From the IMG/VR virus record IMGVR_UViG_3300043444_000008, positions 1 to 20,069 of that record: a stretch of 20,069 nucleotides of DNA. The stretch is one strand, 5' to 3'. The notes under the pieces were generated by a model. It made no database searches, had not been told where the DNA came from, and saw nothing but the letters and a program-made list of their open reading frames with translations. The stretch comes from a virus. Positions within the stretch are counted from its first letter, which is position 1, and each line of letters starts with the position of its first letter. The position numbers and the translations under genes were made by a program. Positions 13,374 through 18,243 of the stretch are shown in pieces.

Positions 13374-13458
13374 TGTCTTTTCCAAAGATGGCATCCCATC
13401 TGCTTGCGTATTCTTCGTTGCTTACTTTAAATGGTCTTGGCGAACTTCCCTTGCTCAT
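13246..13458 (-). CDS. Small conserved phage protein (SSPRPF...WDAIFGK)
   Basis: A 70-residue protein. The N-terminal 27 residues, MSKGSSPRPFKVSNEEYASR followed by WDAIFGK, match a short phage protein type of unknown function that normally ends soon after the FGK word. Here the frame runs on for over 40 more residues of low-complexity, charged sequence which lies over the start of the next gene. A strong GGGGG-containing site precedes the ATG, and the start overlaps the previous stop by 4 bases (ATGA). I believe the N-terminal part; the tail may be simple read-through to the next stop. Confidence 0.7.
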   Translation of the reverse strand: MSKGSSPRPFKVSNEEYASRWDAIFGKDNEKKDETQILESDKSHTARHRGCIDNPQGEVGQTSNDGVFRT

Positions 13459-14087
13459 GCTTCCCCCTTAATGCCGTGTGCGGCTTCGATGGCTCGGGCA
13501 AATGTATATAGCCGTGTGCCATAGGCGTTAACATCTTCAAGGATTGCGCCTATCTCCTCATCCGTCAGCGGCTTGCGCTGTGGTGGGGTATATGCAAAAA
13601 ACTCAGCATAAAGAAGTTCGTCACGCCTACGAATAACAATAGAAACTCCATCTTCAGTTGTATCAGAACCTACAGAAATATCGTTTGCAGACATTGATGC
13701 GGCTCGAATATGCGCTTTGACTTGTTCGTATGTAAACGATTTTGGCGGATGCGTATAAAGCAAACAGTTCTGAGGCCAATCATCAATCATCCATGTGATG
13801 CGACCTCCCTCGTTTTTGGCAACTGGTGCAGGCTCATCCTTCGCTTCTAGTTTTGGTTCATAAGACACGATAAATGTTTCACCTTCTTTTTGTTTCGGCA
13901 ACATTGCAGGCACGCCTTCATTCCATACCACAGGCTCATCCTTCGCTTCTAGTGCGGCTTTAATGGCGGTGATTAGTGCGTCTTGGTCAATGTGTTCTGC
14001 GTTGTATCTGTCATCTGGCACTAATTCCACGTATTCCAATGCAAGGCGTAACGTTTGTTCCAAACTCAATGCTTCTTCTTTGGTCAT
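13455..14087 (-). CDS. Phage accessory protein with repeated LEAKDEP segments
   Basis: A 210-residue acidic protein. It contains two copies of LEAKDEP (in AALEAKDEPVVWNEG and PKLEAKDEPAPVAKNEG) and a C-terminal module QRKPLTDEEIGAI, then AIEAAHGIKGEA. The PLTDEEI...AHGI module ends many otherwise unrelated accessory proteins in phages of Gram-negative bacteria, so this looks like a mosaic protein. A middle segment around FTYEQVKAHIRAA may be a small helical domain. No enzyme motif is seen. It is coupled by ATGA at both ends, to the 33-residue membrane peptide before and the 70-residue gene after. Confidence 0.7.
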   Translation of the reverse strand: MTKEEALSLEQTLRLALEYVELVPDDRYNAEHIDQDALITAIKAALEAKDEPVVWNEGVPAMLPKQKEGETFIVSYEPKLEAKDEPAPVAKNEGGRITWMIDDWPQNCLLYTHPPKSFTYEQVKAHIRAASMSANDISVGSDTTEDGVSIVIRRRDELLYAEFFAYTPPQRKPLTDEEIGAILEDVNAYGTRLYTFARAIEAAHGIKGEA

Positions 14088-14185
14088 TCTTTATCTTTCA
14101 ATTTAACTTCAGCAAATGCTTTGAGAAAAGGAATAAGCAATGCAAAAAACACACCAATCAGCATATATCCAATAGCTTCAATCAT
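14084..14185 (-). CDS. 33-residue single-span membrane peptide
   Basis: Reading leftward from the ATG at 14183-14185 gives MIEAIGYMLIGVFFALLIPF followed by LKAFAEVKLKDKE and a stop. Residues 4-21 form one clear membrane span, and the tail is basic, which predicts the C-terminus in the cytoplasm. The start overlaps the glutaredoxin stop by 4 bases (ATGA) and the stop overlaps the next start in the same way. Perfect linkage at both ends is strong evidence that it is a real gene despite its size. Function unknown; possibilities are a superinfection or membrane accessory peptide. A holin is less likely at this length and place. Confidence 0.75.
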   Translation of the reverse strand: MIEAIGYMLIGVFFALLIPFLKAFAEVKLKDKE

Positions 14186-14418
14186 GTCATTCCTAACTTC
14201 TTTAAAGCATCTTTTAACCCTGCCAAACCACCTACTCTTTGGTCACCAATGAAACACTGTGGCATCTGACGAGCTTCTGGATAGTTCGCAACAAAGTTAG
14301 CAAACCTGTCACCAGTCTCAATGTCTATCTCTTTGTATTCAAGATTCAAAGTCTTGAGTAGATTCTTTGCTGTCACGCAATTAGGGCAGCCAGATTTACT
14401 ATAGATAGTGATGTTCAT
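14182..14418 (-). CDS. Glutaredoxin / NrdH-type redoxin
   Basis: A 78-residue thioredoxin-fold protein. The active site is Cys11-Pro-Asn-Cys14 after a first strand MNITIYSKSG. The cis-proline is in RQMPQCFIG (Pro53), and the glutathione-side motif is Gly63-Gly64 in RVGGLAGL. Length is normal for a class I-type glutaredoxin. In phages such proteins reduce ribonucleotide reductase or other thiol enzymes during DNA synthesis. No reductase gene is visible here, so the host enzyme is the probable partner. An AAGGA site precedes the ATG, which overlaps the HNH-AP2 stop by 4 bases. Confidence 0.92.
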   Translation of the reverse strand: MNITIYSKSGCPNCVTAKNLLKTLNLEYKEIDIETGDRFANFVANYPEARQMPQCFIGDQRVGGLAGLKDALKKLGMT

Positions 14419-14909
14419 AATGTGTTTCCTTCATGAAACTCTCTTTTAGCATTTAAGTAAGCCTGATGAGCTAATTCTGCTGTATCAAAAAACCCAAGAA
14501 ACTTTTGTTTTCGATTTACAGTAATAACACCACGCCATTTTTTTCTATCTTCACGCCAACCAGCACCTAAATAGCCTGAAGTATTTTTTGTTCCAATAGT
14601 TCTCTTGTTTTCGCAATTTGTTTTATGTGAAACATCTCGTAAGTTTTCAATTCTGTTATCTAATGGATTTCCATTTTTATGGTCTATAAATTGATTGGGC
14701 CATTCTCCATACACATACATCCATGCCAATCTATGTGCAAGATATCGTTTTCTATTGATTGCAATTTCAATATAGCCTTTGTTATGATGAGTTCCAGCAA
14801 TTGACCAAGGCTTCTTTTTTCCTGCATGGCTTTTACCACTAAACCTCCAGCGAAAAACACCAGTTTGCACATCGTAATGAATCACTTGTTTAATTTCATC
14901 TTGTGTCAT
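14415..14909 (-). CDS. HNH homing-type endonuclease with AP2 DNA-binding domain
   Basis: A 164-residue protein. Residues 59-90 carry the HNH core: AHRLAWMYVYGEWPN, then IDHKNGNPLDNRIENLR, with His59, Asp76-His77, Asn79 and Asn89 as the usual residues. Residues 106-155 form an AP2-like domain (SGYLGAGWREDRKKWRGVI, then KFLGFFDTAELAHQAY), the common DNA-binding partner of HNH homing enzymes. Such genes cut a target site and spread by repair. It is not visibly inside an intron: the reading frames on either side join it through TAATG at the start and ATGA at the end, so it is a stable member of this operon or an insertion that kept coupling. Confidence 0.9.
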   Translation of the reverse strand: MTQDEIKQVIHYDVQTGVFRWRFSGKSHAGKKKPWSIAGTHHNKGYIEIAINRKRYLAHRLAWMYVYGEWPNQFIDHKNGNPLDNRIENLRDVSHKTNCENKRTIGTKNTSGYLGAGWREDRKKWRGVITVNRKQKFLGFFDTAELAHQAYLNAKREFHEGNTL

Positions 14910-15166
14910 TAGATGCCTCGCATATCATAGTCAACAGAACGAGCATGGTCAGCTTCATCCAAGATATGCTTAGATAAACGCATACAACCTTCAATCTCTA
15001 ACTCTTTAAACTGGACAGCAGAGAACAGACCAATCACATTACGGCCTTCAAACCATATTTCTTCAATGTTCTCGCCATAGATTCCTTCTTCGTCTGTGTC
15101 GTATTCCATGACAACAGTAACAATCTCAGAGCCTTCACCAACAGTTGTGTCAAATTCGTATTTCAT
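14909..15166 (-). CDS. Small acidic phage protein, unknown function
   Basis: An 85-residue, strongly acidic protein: MKYEFDTTVGEGSEIVTVVM, then YDTDEEGIYGENIEEIWFEG, ending in a helical part around LEIEGCMRLSKHILDEADHA. The beta-rich acidic front and helical end are seen in small phage proteins of unknown role. It is the first gene after the leftward promoter at about 15.2 kb, has an AAGGA site about 9 bases before the ATG, and shares base 14909 with the HNH-AP2 start (TAATG). Acidic DNA mimics have similar charge, but nothing here proves that. Confidence 0.8.
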   Translation of the reverse strand: MKYEFDTTVGEGSEIVTVVMEYDTDEEGIYGENIEEIWFEGRNVIGLFSAVQFKELEIEGCMRLSKHILDEADHARSVDYDMRGI

Positions 15167-15185
15167 TGCTTATTCCTTAAAAGTA

Positions 15186-15204
15186 CCCTTGCGAATTGCT
15201 TGGG
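15186..15204 (-). promoter_or_regulatory. Shared 19-base leader element, leftward copy
   Basis: Read leftward this is CCCAAGCAATTCGCAAGGG, identical to 18115-18133. It begins 8 bases after the -10 box TACAAT and has partial dyad symmetry (CCC/GGG and GC/GC around the centre). Operator or RNA signal; see the right-hand copy. Confidence 0.7.
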
Positions 15205-15212
15205 CTGAGTGC

Positions 15213-15242
15213 ATTGTATAGTTTTCTCAACACAATTGTCTA
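15213..15242 (-). promoter_or_regulatory. Leftward sigma-70 promoter for the accessory genes
   Basis: The -35 box is TAGACA (15242-15237) and the -10 box is TACAAT (15218-15213) with an 18-base spacer; TATACA with a 16-base spacer is an overlapping choice. It lies in the 87-base gap between the 110-residue gene and the acidic protein gene, and the predicted start is about 15206, just before the shared element. Confidence 0.65.
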
Positions 15243-15253
15243 GGTGTTTATAC

Positions 15254-15586
15254 CTACTCTGTGGTTTTTACGCCAAGACGCTCACTTGCTTGCTCACTTC
15301 TCCAAATGTCAGCTTTCATCTGGGCAGCAACAAGCATCCACTTTAATGTTTCTTCTTTCTCAATAGCAACCATTAACCCTTTAAGCAGGTCAGCGTATTC
15401 GTAGTGCGCATAGGCTTCACGCTCTTGAGCAACAGCAGAATCTATCCCTCTTGCCATTGCATCTTTCATCAGCAAAGCCTTCTTTGTTTTGCGGAACTCC
15501 TCAAGGTAGATTCTTTGTGCTTTAGCTTCCGCATATTTGCATGAATTTTCAATGATGTACTCAATGGCTTTGTAAGGTGCTTTCAT
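15254..15586 (-). CDS. Helical phage protein of unknown function, next to RusA
   Basis: A 110-residue, almost wholly helical protein: YAEAKAQRIYLEEFRKTKKA, then LLMKDAMARGIDSAVAQERE, then YADLLKGLMVAIEKEETLKW and AAQMKADIWRSEQAS. This series is common to a small phage protein usually placed among replication and recombination genes, but I know no tested function. It starts in an ATGA overlap with the RusA gene, so the two are made together and may act in the same process. It is the last gene before the 87-base gap that holds the second leftward promoter. Confidence 0.8.
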   Translation of the reverse strand: MKAPYKAIEYIIENSCKYAEAKAQRIYLEEFRKTKKALLMKDAMARGIDSAVAQEREAYAHYEYADLLKGLMVAIEKEETLKWMLVAAQMKADIWRSEQASERLGVKTTE

Positions 15587-16011
15587 TCAAGGCACTCCTT
15601 GACGCAAATATCCACACCAGATTGACTTGAATAAACCTTGGTCACATGGATATTCACAATCTGAGAATCATCCTTGTAAACAACACCATTCATTCCGTCT
15701 TCTATGCTTTTCAAAATATTGGAAGCATCAGGTTTCTTGATTGGTTTTTCATCACCTTTAGCAATAGCCTCCAAACGCTTTTTTGTAGCGGATGCAGGGA
15801 TTTGCACTCGGATGTATAAATAAAGGCTTACAGGGGTCTCTAAAGGCTCGGAAGACCCCATTGCTTGCTTTGCTGAGTCTTTAATCAAAGATTCGTATGT
15901 TCTGGTTTTTTCAGGCGTGTAAGTTTGGACAAAGTTTCCACGCTTGGCATACCTTGCTCTTTGCTTACCAACAGGGTTGCCTTCAACCATAAATGTGACC
16001 ATAAATGTCAT
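15583..16011 (-). CDS. rusA: RusA-family Holliday junction resolvase
   Basis: A 142-residue endonuclease that cuts four-way junctions left by recombination or replication. The N-terminal EGNPVGKQRARYAKRG is the family glycine/basic motif. The catalytic region is KKPDASNILKSIEDGMNGVV followed by YKDDSQIV, with Asp95, Asp105 and Asp114-Asp115. The position matching the second Asp of the E. coli PDxDN-type motif is Ser97, which some family members also vary. The first codons contain a 12-base tandem duplication (MTFMVTFMV), so starts at residues 4 and 8 are also possible. ATGA overlaps join it to both neighbours. Confidence 0.9.
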   Translation of the reverse strand: MTFMVTFMVEGNPVGKQRARYAKRGNFVQTYTPEKTRTYESLIKDSAKQAMGSSEPLETPVSLYLYIRVQIPASATKKRLEAIAKGDEKPIKKPDASNILKSIEDGMNGVVYKDDSQIVNIHVTKVYSSQSGVDICVKECLE

Positions 16012-16220
16012 TCCAGTTTTCCTTCTCGCATCTGAGCCATATAAGCCCTTATTCTGTCTCTAGCACCAGTCCCATAAATTCGTTCTGCTCTTTCAAGCCT
16101 TGCACGAATAAGGTCACGATTCTTTGTTTGTTCCCAGTTGTGGAATAACTCTCGGGCTTCTGCTTGCTCAAGAATTACCCTATCGCTTGGGCTTTCGACA
16201 TTACGTCTGCTGTAAGTCAC
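16008..16220 (-). CDS. Small Arg-rich phage protein, unknown function
   Basis: A 70-residue, highly charged helical protein: ESPSDRVILEQAEARELFHN, then LIRARLERAERIYGTGARDR, ending IRAYMAQMREGKLE. It resembles small proteins beside replication genes in phages of Gram-negative bacteria, with no known role. The start codon is GTG, with GGA 9-12 bases upstream inside the 37-codon gene it overlaps by 20 bases. Its end overlaps the RusA start by 4 bases. Confidence 0.7.
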   Translation of the reverse strand: MTYSRRNVESPSDRVILEQAEARELFHNWEQTKNRDLIRARLERAERIYGTGARDRIRAYMAQMREGKLE

Positions 16221-16314
16221 CAGTCAATTCCAATGCTTTGTTTATCAGGTAAAGAGGGTAGTTAACGCCATCCTTGACCTTATCTAAAAGTTTGTGTGCA
16301 TCTGCGTGACTCAT
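16201..16314 (-). CDS. 37-residue protein linked to the P-like gene
   Basis: Leftward from the ATG at 16312-16314 the product is MSHADAHKLLDKVKDGVNYP followed by LYLINKALELTGDLQQT. It fills a 90-base hole between annotated neighbours. Its ATG overlaps the stop of the P-like gene by 4 bases (ATGA). The segment DGVNYPLYLINKALELTGD looks like a folded helical hairpin. No family is recognised. The perfect overlap and the filled gap are the main evidence. Confidence 0.65.
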   Translation of the reverse strand: MSHADAHKLLDKVKDGVNYPLYLINKALELTGDLQQT

Positions 16315-16700
16315 TTTGCAAAAGCCTTTCTAAGTTCAGCAAGTCTTGCCAATCCTTCAGCTTTTACTCTGTCAGCTTCAATTTGTTCATGCAGCGTTTT
16401 TTTACGCTCAATCTGAACCATTGGTTTGACAGGAATCTCTGGCCCAGCATTGCAAAGGTTTCTAAACTTAATTGCACTAGGAATGAACTCTCCATCCAGT
16501 TTGGCAATGGCAAAATCCATGCTTGGTCTGTATGTCAGAAATCGACCCAGTTGATTTTTCCATTCTTGTCGAACAAAGTCTGGGTCTAGTCCATCAAAGT
16601 GACGATTAAATGGCGCACCAAAAATAGCCATCATTCTTCCAAAGATGTAATCAAGTCCTTGGTCTTGTGTGCAGAAATCAGTTTCCGAGTAGCTTGACAT
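16311..16700 (-). CDS. Replication accessory protein, lambda P-like (helicase loader candidate)
   Basis: A 129-residue protein. The core LDYIFGRMMAIFGAPFNRHF, then PDFVRQEWKNQLGRFLTYRP and GEFIPSAIKFRNLCNAGPE, matches the conserved helical part of phage replication proteins of the lambda P group, which bring the host helicase to the origin. The C-terminus is a charged helix (LHEQIEADRVKAEGLARLAE). A GTG eight codons upstream is open, but the ATG at 16700 has GGAGG 8 bases before it and is preferred. It directly follows the O-like gene (23-base overlap), the order found in lambdoid phages. Confidence 0.75.
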   Translation of the reverse strand: MSSYSETDFCTQDQGLDYIFGRMMAIFGAPFNRHFDGLDPDFVRQEWKNQLGRFLTYRPSMDFAIAKLDGEFIPSAIKFRNLCNAGPEIPVKPMVQIERKKTLHEQIEADRVKAEGLARLAELRKAFAK

Positions 16701-17400
16701 TGCTGTTGCCTCCAATAAGTCCACGAGTTAAGCCTGAGATTACACGCTGATTCATCTGACCAGTCTTGCTCAAACTTTCGTCTTTTACCCAATCAGCTTT
16801 AAAAGACTGCCAGTTGCGAACAATGGTTTCTTTCAATGCATCTTCCAATGACCAACCCGCAATCCTTGCTTGCTCTTGTATGCCATCAACAACCAATTGA
16901 GTAACACGAGCCTTCTTGGATTTCCTGTGAGCAATAAACTCTTGCCAAACAGAATCAGAAACACCTTCAGGTGTTGCAACGATAGTTGTCTTCTTATGCT
17001 TCTGTTCTGTATCTGTATCTGTATCTGTATCTGTATCTATAGCGTTACTTTGACGTTTCTGTAACGTTTCATCAACGTTACTTGGTTGTTTCTTTTTATC
17101 TCGATACTTGCGAACCCGCATGGTGCTTGAGTCTGAGACAAATTGACGTTTATCCCAATTCAATAAATTCCATTGCTCATCAATAAAATTCTTACTGACA
17201 AACAGTTGTTTTGTTTCAATGAGTTCAGCTTCTGATATTCGCAATTGAAACGCTATCTCTGTTTCATGTAACGTTTCAAGTGTTTCACTACATCTGAGGC
17301 ACATAAGCATGACATAGCGTCTTTGCATAGCCTCTGGAAGCATTTGAATTTTTGGGTCATGTGCGAACTCTGAATAGAGTCGAAACCACGGATTAGCCAT
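16678..17400 (-). CDS. Replication initiator, lambda O-like
   Basis: A 240-residue protein. The N-terminal MANPWFRLYSEFAHDPKIQM, then LPEAMQRRYVMLMCLRCSET, and a winged-helix part (AFQLRISEAELIETKQLFVS) are typical of phage replication initiators that bind the origin. Residues about 95-135 form a linker with RVRKYRDKKK and a run of Asp-Thr pairs encoded by a hexanucleotide repeat. The C-terminal part (SVWQEFIAHRKSKKARVTQL, GWSLEDALKETIVRNWQSFK) is the usual second domain. It heads the leftward replication genes, with no strong ribosome site at the ATG. In lambda-like phages the origin lies inside this gene; no clear iteron set was found here. Confidence 0.85.
   Translation of the reverse strand: MANPWFRLYSEFAHDPKIQMLPEAMQRRYVMLMCLRCSETLETLHETEIAFQLRISEAELIETKQLFVSKNFIDEQWNLLNWDKRQFVSDSSTMRVRKYRDKKKQPSNVDETLQKRQSNAIDTDTDTDTDTEQKHKKTTIVATPEGVSDSVWQEFIAHRKSKKARVTQLVVDGIQEQARIAGWSLEDALKETIVRNWQSFKADWVKDESLSKTGQMNQRVISGLTRGLIGGNSNVKLLGN
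17007..17040 (-). repeat. Hexanucleotide tandem repeat (CTGTAT)5 in the O-like gene
   Basis: Five perfect copies at 17007-17036 plus a partial sixth. On the coding strand it gives alternating Asp-Thr codons in the linker between the two domains. Copy number changes would alter linker length without shifting the frame. Confidence 0.9.
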
Positions 17401-17415
17401 AATTTTTGCCGCTTT

Positions 17416-17475
17416 TTAAAGCCCCTTGAAAGAAACTTCGGCAGGAGAAGGGGTAACTCTTTTCGGTCTGCTCAT
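17416..17475 (-). CDS. Possible 19-residue peptide upstream of the O-like gene
   Basis: An open frame in the 109-base gap reads MSRPKRVTPSPAEVSFKGL. AGG lies 9 bases before its ATG and the stop is 15 bases before the O-like start. It could be a leader peptide or a remnant. The length is too short to be convincing. Confidence 0.3.
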   Translation of the reverse strand: MSRPKRVTPSPAEVSFKGL

Positions 17476-17486
17476 GACTTCAGACC
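17465..17486. promoter_or_regulatory. Inverted repeat GGTCTG-N10-CAGACC, candidate operator
   Basis: Perfect 6-base arms one helical turn plus apart (17465-17470 and 17481-17486) lie between the winged-helix regulator gene and the O-like gene, just downstream of an extended -10 box at 17504-17512. Such spacing suits a dimeric repressor. No protein is shown to bind. Confidence 0.35.
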
Positions 17487-17503
17487 TAGCCGTGTTTCAA
17501 ATT

Positions 17504-17512
17504 ATTGTATCA
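17504..17512 (-). promoter_or_regulatory. Possible promoter for the replication genes
   Basis: TGATACAAT on the minus strand fits the extended -10 form and overlaps the stop codon of the winged-helix gene. No good -35 is visible. It could serve the O-like gene 100 bases downstream. Confidence 0.3.
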
Positions 17513-17857
17513 AATAAATTGATTGTTAGTGATTTCTTTTTTACCTTGTTTGCCAAGCAATCGAGTAGCCTGTTGTTTCATCACAGCATACTCAGCTTTT
17601 GTAAAGATGCCGTAAGTCTTGATGCCACAGATGATTTTTACATTGCTGTCTTGCTTTTCTATTTCATTGTCAGCCAAGGTGTATTGAGCAACCCAATGTC
17701 TGCCTACTTTGACCTGCTCTGTTGTCAGCTTGCCTAGGCTACGCAGTTTCTTGGCTGTTGACAGGACTGTGGCTTGTGGCATACCAGTCAGGTTAGCAAC
17801 TTCGTGTGAAGTCAATGGGCCGTTCTGGAGGGCTTTGATTACTTGTGCTTGAGTCAT
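17510..17857 (-). CDS. Winged-helix regulator coupled to the Cro-like gene
   Basis: A 115-residue protein. Residues 1-50 form a winged helix-turn-helix: MTQAQVIKALQNGPLTSHEV, then ANLTGMPQATVLSTAKKLRS and LGKLTTEQVKVGRHWVAQY as the wing, in the style of MarR or IclR family DNA-binding domains. The rest is basic and less ordered (FTKAEYAVMKQQATRLLGKQ). The frame is open 21 codons further from a TTG, but the ATG at 17855-17857 overlaps the Cro-like stop by 4 bases (ATGA), so I start here. It probably controls the early promoters, or lysogeny, together with its partner. Confidence 0.75.
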   Translation of the reverse strand: MTQAQVIKALQNGPLTSHEVANLTGMPQATVLSTAKKLRSLGKLTTEQVKVGRHWVAQYTLADNEIEKQDSNVKIICGIKTYGIFTKAEYAVMKQQATRLLGKQGKKEITNNQFI

Positions 17858-18006
17858 TTGAACCAATCTGGTCTGAGTTCTTTGAGTTGATAAAGGCGTA
17901 ACAAGGGAATTGTCTTCCAATGGTTGACTGCTGCTCTTGATATGCCAAGGATACGAGATAGCTCACTCTGCGAGCCAGCAAGTGTGATAGCGGTTTGTTT
18001 GTCCAT
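17854..18006 (-). CDS. Cro/YdaS-like helix-turn-helix repressor (50 residues)
   Basis: Reading leftward from the ATG at 18004-18006 gives MDKQTAITLAGSQSELSRIL, then GISRAAVNHWKTIPLLRLYQ, then LKELRPDWFK and a stop. The helix-turn-helix QSELSRILGISRAAVNHWK is clear, and the following IPLLRLYQLKELRP is the usual closing helix of Cro/YdaS-type regulators of 50-80 residues. It faces the strong rightward promoter across a 144-base divergent region, the classical place for a Cro or CI gene. Its stop overlaps the winged-helix start by 4 bases. No ribosome site precedes the ATG; a leaderless transcript is predicted. Confidence 0.85.
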   Translation of the reverse strand: MDKQTAITLAGSQSELSRILGISRAAVNHWKTIPLLRLYQLKELRPDWFK

Positions 18007-18012
18007 CTTTGG

Positions 18013-18021
18013 AGTATAGCA
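18013..18021 (-). promoter_or_regulatory. Leftward extended -10 promoter giving a leaderless repressor mRNA
   Basis: TGCTATACT on the minus strand fits an extended -10 box, and the base 7 after it is the A of the Cro-like ATG (18006). No -35 or ribosome site is visible. The geometry is that of lambda PRM and cI. Confidence 0.6.
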
Positions 18022-18033
18022 AAATCAACAAAA

Positions 18034-18096
18034 TGTTTACTAAAAACGACACTAGGGAAAATACTTATGAAATAGTTATTGACCTGTCTGTTTACT
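18034..18096. promoter_or_regulatory. Paired TGTTTACT sites, candidate repressor operators
   Basis: The octamer TGTTTACT occurs at 18034-18041, upstream of the leftward -10 box, and at 18089-18096, inside the spacer of the rightward promoter. Same orientation, 55 bases apart. Placement at both promoters fits half-sites or operators for the Cro-like or winged-helix protein. Confidence 0.4.
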
Positions 18097-18106
18097 TTGA
18101 TATACT
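18079..18106 (+). promoter_or_regulatory. Strong rightward early promoter
   Basis: The -35 box is TTGACC (18079-18084), the spacer 16 bases and the -10 box TATACT (18101-18106). The predicted start is near 18113, two bases before the shared 19-base element. It drives the recombination operon and diverges from the repressor genes. Confidence 0.8.
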
Positions 18107-18114
18107 TCATCCAA

Positions 18115-18133
18115 CCCAAGCAATTCGCAAGGG
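18115..18133 (+). promoter_or_regulatory. Shared 19-base leader element, rightward copy
   Basis: CCCAAGCAATTCGCAAGGG starts 8 bases after the -10 box, exactly as in the leftward copy at 15186-15204. Flanks differ, so the match is not part of a longer duplication. It ends 6 bases before the AAGGAG ribosome site of the first gene. Confidence 0.75.
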
Positions 18134-18150
18134 CCATAAAGGAGAACCAA

Positions 18151-18243
18151 ATGAAAAGTAAGATTATTCAAACGCTAGTTGAGTGGACATTGGCAGTCAT
18201 CATCTTTGGCGGTATTGGCGTAATGTTGGCATGGAGAGGCTAA
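18151..18243 (+). CDS. 30-residue membrane peptide, first gene of the rightward operon
   Basis: The product is MKSKIIQTLVEWTLAVIIFG followed by GIGVMLAWRG. Residues 8-27 form one hydrophobic span with a Gly-rich core (FGGIGV). A near-perfect AAGGAG site lies 6-7 bases before the ATG, the best in the rightward operon, and the stop shares a base with the next start (TAATG). As the first gene after a strong early promoter it should be made early and in quantity. The role is unknown: host membrane or exclusion functions are typical for such genes, but that is inference. Confidence 0.75.
   Translation: MKSKIIQTLVEWTLAVIIFGGIGVMLAWRG

Noticed and set aside
12887-13524. Rightward frames opposite the 152- and 70-residue genes
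   Set aside because: No ribosome sites, no recognisable protein, and transcription here is leftward.
15212-15214. Start of a 14-codon frame (MHSAQAIRKGTFKE) across the leftward shared element
   Set aside because: Its ATG lies before the predicted transcript start and has no ribosome site; the matching right-hand frame lacks a usable start.
17553-17566. CCAAGCAATCG, a partial match to the shared 19-base element
   Set aside because: It is inside the winged-helix coding sequence, matches only about half of the element and has no promoter beside it.
17858-17920. TTG-started extension of the winged-helix protein
   Set aside because: These codons overlap the Cro-like gene; the ATG with the ATGA overlap is better.
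17793-18137. 114-codon leftward frame across the switch
   Set aside because: It lies over the Cro-like gene, the winged-helix start and the divergent promoters in another frame, and its sequence shows no domain.
18183-18242. GTG-started extension of the 52-residue protein
   Set aside because: It lies within the membrane peptide gene; the TAATG start is better.
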